Origin: Nitrososphaeraceae archaeon | Lineage (GTDB): Archaea > Thermoproteota > Nitrososphaeria > Nitrososphaerales > Nitrososphaeraceae | Assembly: GCA_021155845.1 (NCBI GenBank) | Contig: JAJNBK010000040.1 | Location: 1 to 5,425, forward strand | Length of the DNA stretch: 5,425 nucleotides | Direction: 5' to 3' | Shown here: positions 3,856-5,425 of the stretch, in pieces | Position numbering within the stretch: the first letter of the stretch is position 1 | How the letters are laid out: each line of letters opens with the position of its first letter | Notes under the pieces: generated by a model | The model's input: only the letters and a program-made list of their open reading frames with translations | Told to the model about the DNA's origin: nothing | Database searches by the model: none | Made by a program: the position numbers and the translations under genes

Positions 3856-4996
3856 CTTCGTATATTAAATTAAATGGTGTCTGAGTAGCACGTTTAAAGT
3901 GTTTAAAGCCTGCCGCTTTTACTAATTTAGAGATACGACGCTCACCTGCTTGTGCTCCCAATGCAGGTCCATTATGAGATAATGATGCAGGTACGCAGAC
4001 TAAACTAGATGCAGCATAATACATACGTCCAATCGGATTCAGATTATCTTCTAATTTATCATTTGCGAATGGTTCTACAATCATCCAAGTACCGCCTGAC
4101 TTGAGTGTCTGCAATACATGAGAAGCAGCACCACTAGGATCACCCATATCATGTAGGCAATCAAAGAATGCTACCAAATCATATCCTTGACCACCCTCCT
4201 TAGCTGGAAAATCAGTAGATGATGCTACCTCAAATGTTATTCTATCTTCAGATAAGCCTTCTTCTTTTGCTCTTTTACGTGCTATCTCAATAGATGGTTT
4301 ATGGTAATCAAATCCTATGAACTTGGAATTAGGATATGCCTTGGCCATGAGTATAGTTGAGATACCATGGCCACATCCAACATCTGCTATTTTAGCACCG
4401 CCATACTTTAATTTCTCTTCTACCTTTCCTCCATCAAGCGAAGGAATCCATGAGCTTACAATATTAGCAACATAATTTGGTTTGAAGAATCTTTCGGTAC
4501 CTTCGTATAAGTTAGGATCATGATCGCCCCAATCAACACCTTTTCCAGTACGGAAGGCATCAGTAATTTTGGGCTCATCTCTAAAAAATGCCATTGCACC
4601 TTGAAAACCACCAAGTGAAAATACAGGACTATTTTCATTAGCCAAAGCCATCGCTTGCTCTGGGAGAAGAGTGTATTCTGCTGTATTTGGATTGTAGCTA
4701 ATATATCCTCCAGCAGCTTGATTTGATAGCCATTCCCTTACATAGCGTTCAGTAGTCCCAGTACGGCTAGCTAATTCTGCAGGTGTAACTGGTTTAGAAT
4801 CTGCCATAGCTTTGTATAATCCAAGTTTGTCTCCAATTATTACTAAAACAGTGCTCTCAGTTGCACCAAGATCATTTACTACTTTTCCCATAAAGTCTTT
4901 GAGCTTTGCTTCGTCTATACTGTAGTTCTTGTTATTAGTGGCGCTACTAGTGCTACTATTATCATCATTATTATTAGTTATTTTTTTTGAGTTCAT
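3845..4996 (-). CDS. Class I SAM-dependent methyltransferase with N-terminal winged helix
   Basis: A 383-residue cytoplasmic enzyme that should transfer a methyl group from S-adenosylmethionine to an unknown, probably small-molecule, substrate. Residues 1-25 are an Asn/Ser-rich disordered tail. Residues about 28-118 form a helical winged-helix domain, seen in GLYKAMADSKPVTPAELA (59-76) and TTERYVREWL (81-90) leading to a wing. Such a domain mediates dimers in O-methyltransferases and in the mycobacterial Rv2258c type, which this resembles by layout. The Rossmann core follows: motif I IADVGCGHG (203-211), the acidic FIGFD (226-230) for the ribose, AFFDCLHDM (276-284), and GGTWMIVEPF (301-310). 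Late residues (about 316-350) could form a substrate lid. ATG 4996 is favoured because a TATA-like box predicts a nearly leaderless transcript; the next Met is residue 36. The neighbours give no substrate clue. Confidence 0.93.
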   Translation of the reverse strand: MNSKKITNNNDDNSSTSSATNNKNYSIDEAKLKDFMGKVVNDLGATESTVLVIIGDKLGLYKAMADSKPVTPAELASRTGTTERYVREWLSNQAAGGYISYNPNTAEYTLLPEQAMALANENSPVFSLGGFQGAMAFFRDEPKITDAFRTGKGVDWGDHDPNLYEGTERFFKPNYVANIVSSWIPSLDGGKVEEKLKYGGAKIADVGCGHGISTILMAKAYPNSKFIGFDYHKPSIEIARKRAKEEGLSEDRITFEVASSTDFPAKEGGQGYDLVAFFDCLHDMGDPSGAASHVLQTLKSGGTWMIVEPFANDKLEDNLNPIGRMYYAASSLVCVPASLSHNGPALGAQAGERRISKLVKAAGFKHFKRATQTPFNLIYEAKA

Positions 4997-5020
4997 AATC
5001 CCAATTAATATATAGAGAAC

Positions 5021-5031
5021 TATAAATAATT
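5021..5031 (-). promoter_or_regulatory. Candidate TATA box for methyltransferase
   Basis: The minus strand reads AATTATTTATA with A-rich CAAAATAA before it. A centre near 5025 places the transcript start around 4999, only about three bases before the ATG at 4996. That fits a nearly leaderless archaeal mRNA and explains the lack of a Shine-Dalgarno site. A second TATA-like run at 5007-5014 would start inside the gene and is less likely. Confidence 0.48.
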
Positions 5032-5074
5032 ATTTTGAGCTCACTACCATCTCATTATAGGTTATTATTTCGCC

Positions 5075-5081
5075 AAAAAAA
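5075..5081 (-). terminator. T7 run, possible terminator of right-edge gene
   Basis: Seven consecutive T on the minus strand lie about 130 bases past the stop of the right-edge gene and about 45 bases before the methyltransferase TATA-like box. The position suits an archaeal T-tract terminator that separates the two units. A clear hairpin is absent. Confidence 0.3.
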
Positions 5082-5208
5082 CTAATAATATATAACATTC
5101 TCAATGGAGTGAAGTGAAGGTTCTGAGTATTATTATGCTTTATGTGAAGAAGATAGATTTAATACATATCAAGTTATTACACATTATTGTTATTGCTTAT
5201 TTCTTATT

Positions 5209-5425
5209 TCAGTTATTAGTTCCACTAACCTTTCCTTTCTTTCTTGCTTTTTTTTGAGTGGCTTGTTGTGGTTGTTGTTTTTTCTGACGACCTATTTCTC
5301 TCTGTAATTGAATTACCACTGAATATAGCTGTTTTATTGTAATTGATTGTCTATCTATTTTATTAAAAGACTTTTGTAATGGCTGAAGTACCTTTTCTAT
5401 CTTAACCAGTTGGTTTGATTGTTTT
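5209..5425 (-). CDS. Lys/Gln-rich coiled-coil protein, C-terminal part (cut by right edge)
   Basis: The minus strand is open for 71 codons from the window edge to a TGA at 5211-5209; the start lies outside. Residues 1-45 of the visible part show hydrophobic residues spaced as in an amphipathic helix or coiled coil (L, I, V, L, F, I, L, V, I among Gln and Lys). About 25 residues rich in Gln, Lys and Arg follow (QKKQQPQQATQKKARKKGK), ending VSGTNN. A flexible basic tail of this kind often binds nucleic acid or membranes, but that is inference and I do not recognise the family. No cysteine, catalytic motif or membrane segment is visible. The length of open frame in AT-rich DNA and the coherent composition support a real gene. 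Confidence 0.55.
   Translation of the reverse strand, partial: KQSNQLVKIEKVLQPLQKSFNKIDRQSITIKQLYSVVIQLQREIGRQKKQQPQQATQKKARKKGKVSGTNN

Larger units (their letters stand above)
4997..5208. other. Spacer between right-edge gene and methyltransferase
   Basis: Both flanking genes run on the minus strand, 212 bases apart. The gap contains the methyltransferase promoter and a run of seven A at 5075-5081. That run reads as T7 on the minus strand and could end the upstream transcript, so the two genes are probably transcribed separately. No ORF or convincing RNA structure is visible. Confidence 0.5.

Noticed and set aside
4456..4638. 60-codon minus-strand open frame inside the methyltransferase
   Set aside because: It is a shadow in another frame of a well-supported gene covering motif-bearing sequence.
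1..5425. CRISPR array, insertion sequence, toxin-antitoxin pair, rRNA or tRNA gene
   Set aside because: I found no regularly spaced repeats, transposase motifs, paired small ORFs or conserved RNA cores on either strand by reading.

Overview
The window is AT-rich and looks archaeal, most likely from a soil-type ammonia-oxidising thaumarchaeon (Nitrososphaeraceae, Nitrososphaera/Nitrosocosmicus-like). The reasons are TTG start codons, short or absent leaders behind AT-rich TATA-like boxes, oligo-T stretches after stop codons, AGA-dominated arginine codons, a small zinc-ribbon protein, and Asn/Ser-rich low-complexity tails and loops. The assignment is inferred from style and remembered relatives, not from a marker gene.

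Layout. (1) Positions 1-185, minus strand: the N-terminal part of a small conserved protein, cut by the window edge, with an unusually strong Shine-Dalgarno site. (2) 186-526: intergenic, with promoters for both flanking genes and an imperfect direct repeat. (3) 527-907, plus: a 126-residue protein with a four-cysteine zinc-ribbon tail. (4) 908-1172: a convergent gap containing a structured, T-tailed terminator candidate. (5) 1173-2003, minus: an NADPH-type aldo/keto reductase with a complete catalytic tetrad. (6) 2004-2270: a divergent promoter region. (7) 2271-3434, plus: a Rieske [2Fe-2S] ferredoxin fused to an FAD/NAD(P) reductase. (8) 3435-3844: a long gap with strong hairpins, a perfect 16-base palindrome and a possible 42-codon small ORF. 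(9) 3845-4996, minus: a class I SAM-dependent methyltransferase with an N-terminal winged-helix domain. (10) 4997-5208: promoter and spacer. (11) 5209-5425, minus: the C-terminal end of a Lys/Gln-rich, probably coiled-coil protein, cut by the right edge.

The genes are mostly single transcription units in alternating orientation, so no operon can be claimed. The only suggestive pairing is the divergent aldo/keto reductase and Rieske-reductase fusion. Both would draw on NAD(P)H and they share one control region, but a common pathway is inference. The most distinctive protein is the Rieske-FNR fusion, which carries the flavin and iron-sulphur steps of an electron-transfer chain on one chain while its terminal oxygenase or acceptor is not in view. 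I see no tRNA, rRNA, CRISPR array, transposase or toxin-antitoxin pair, and no clear new multi-gene system.
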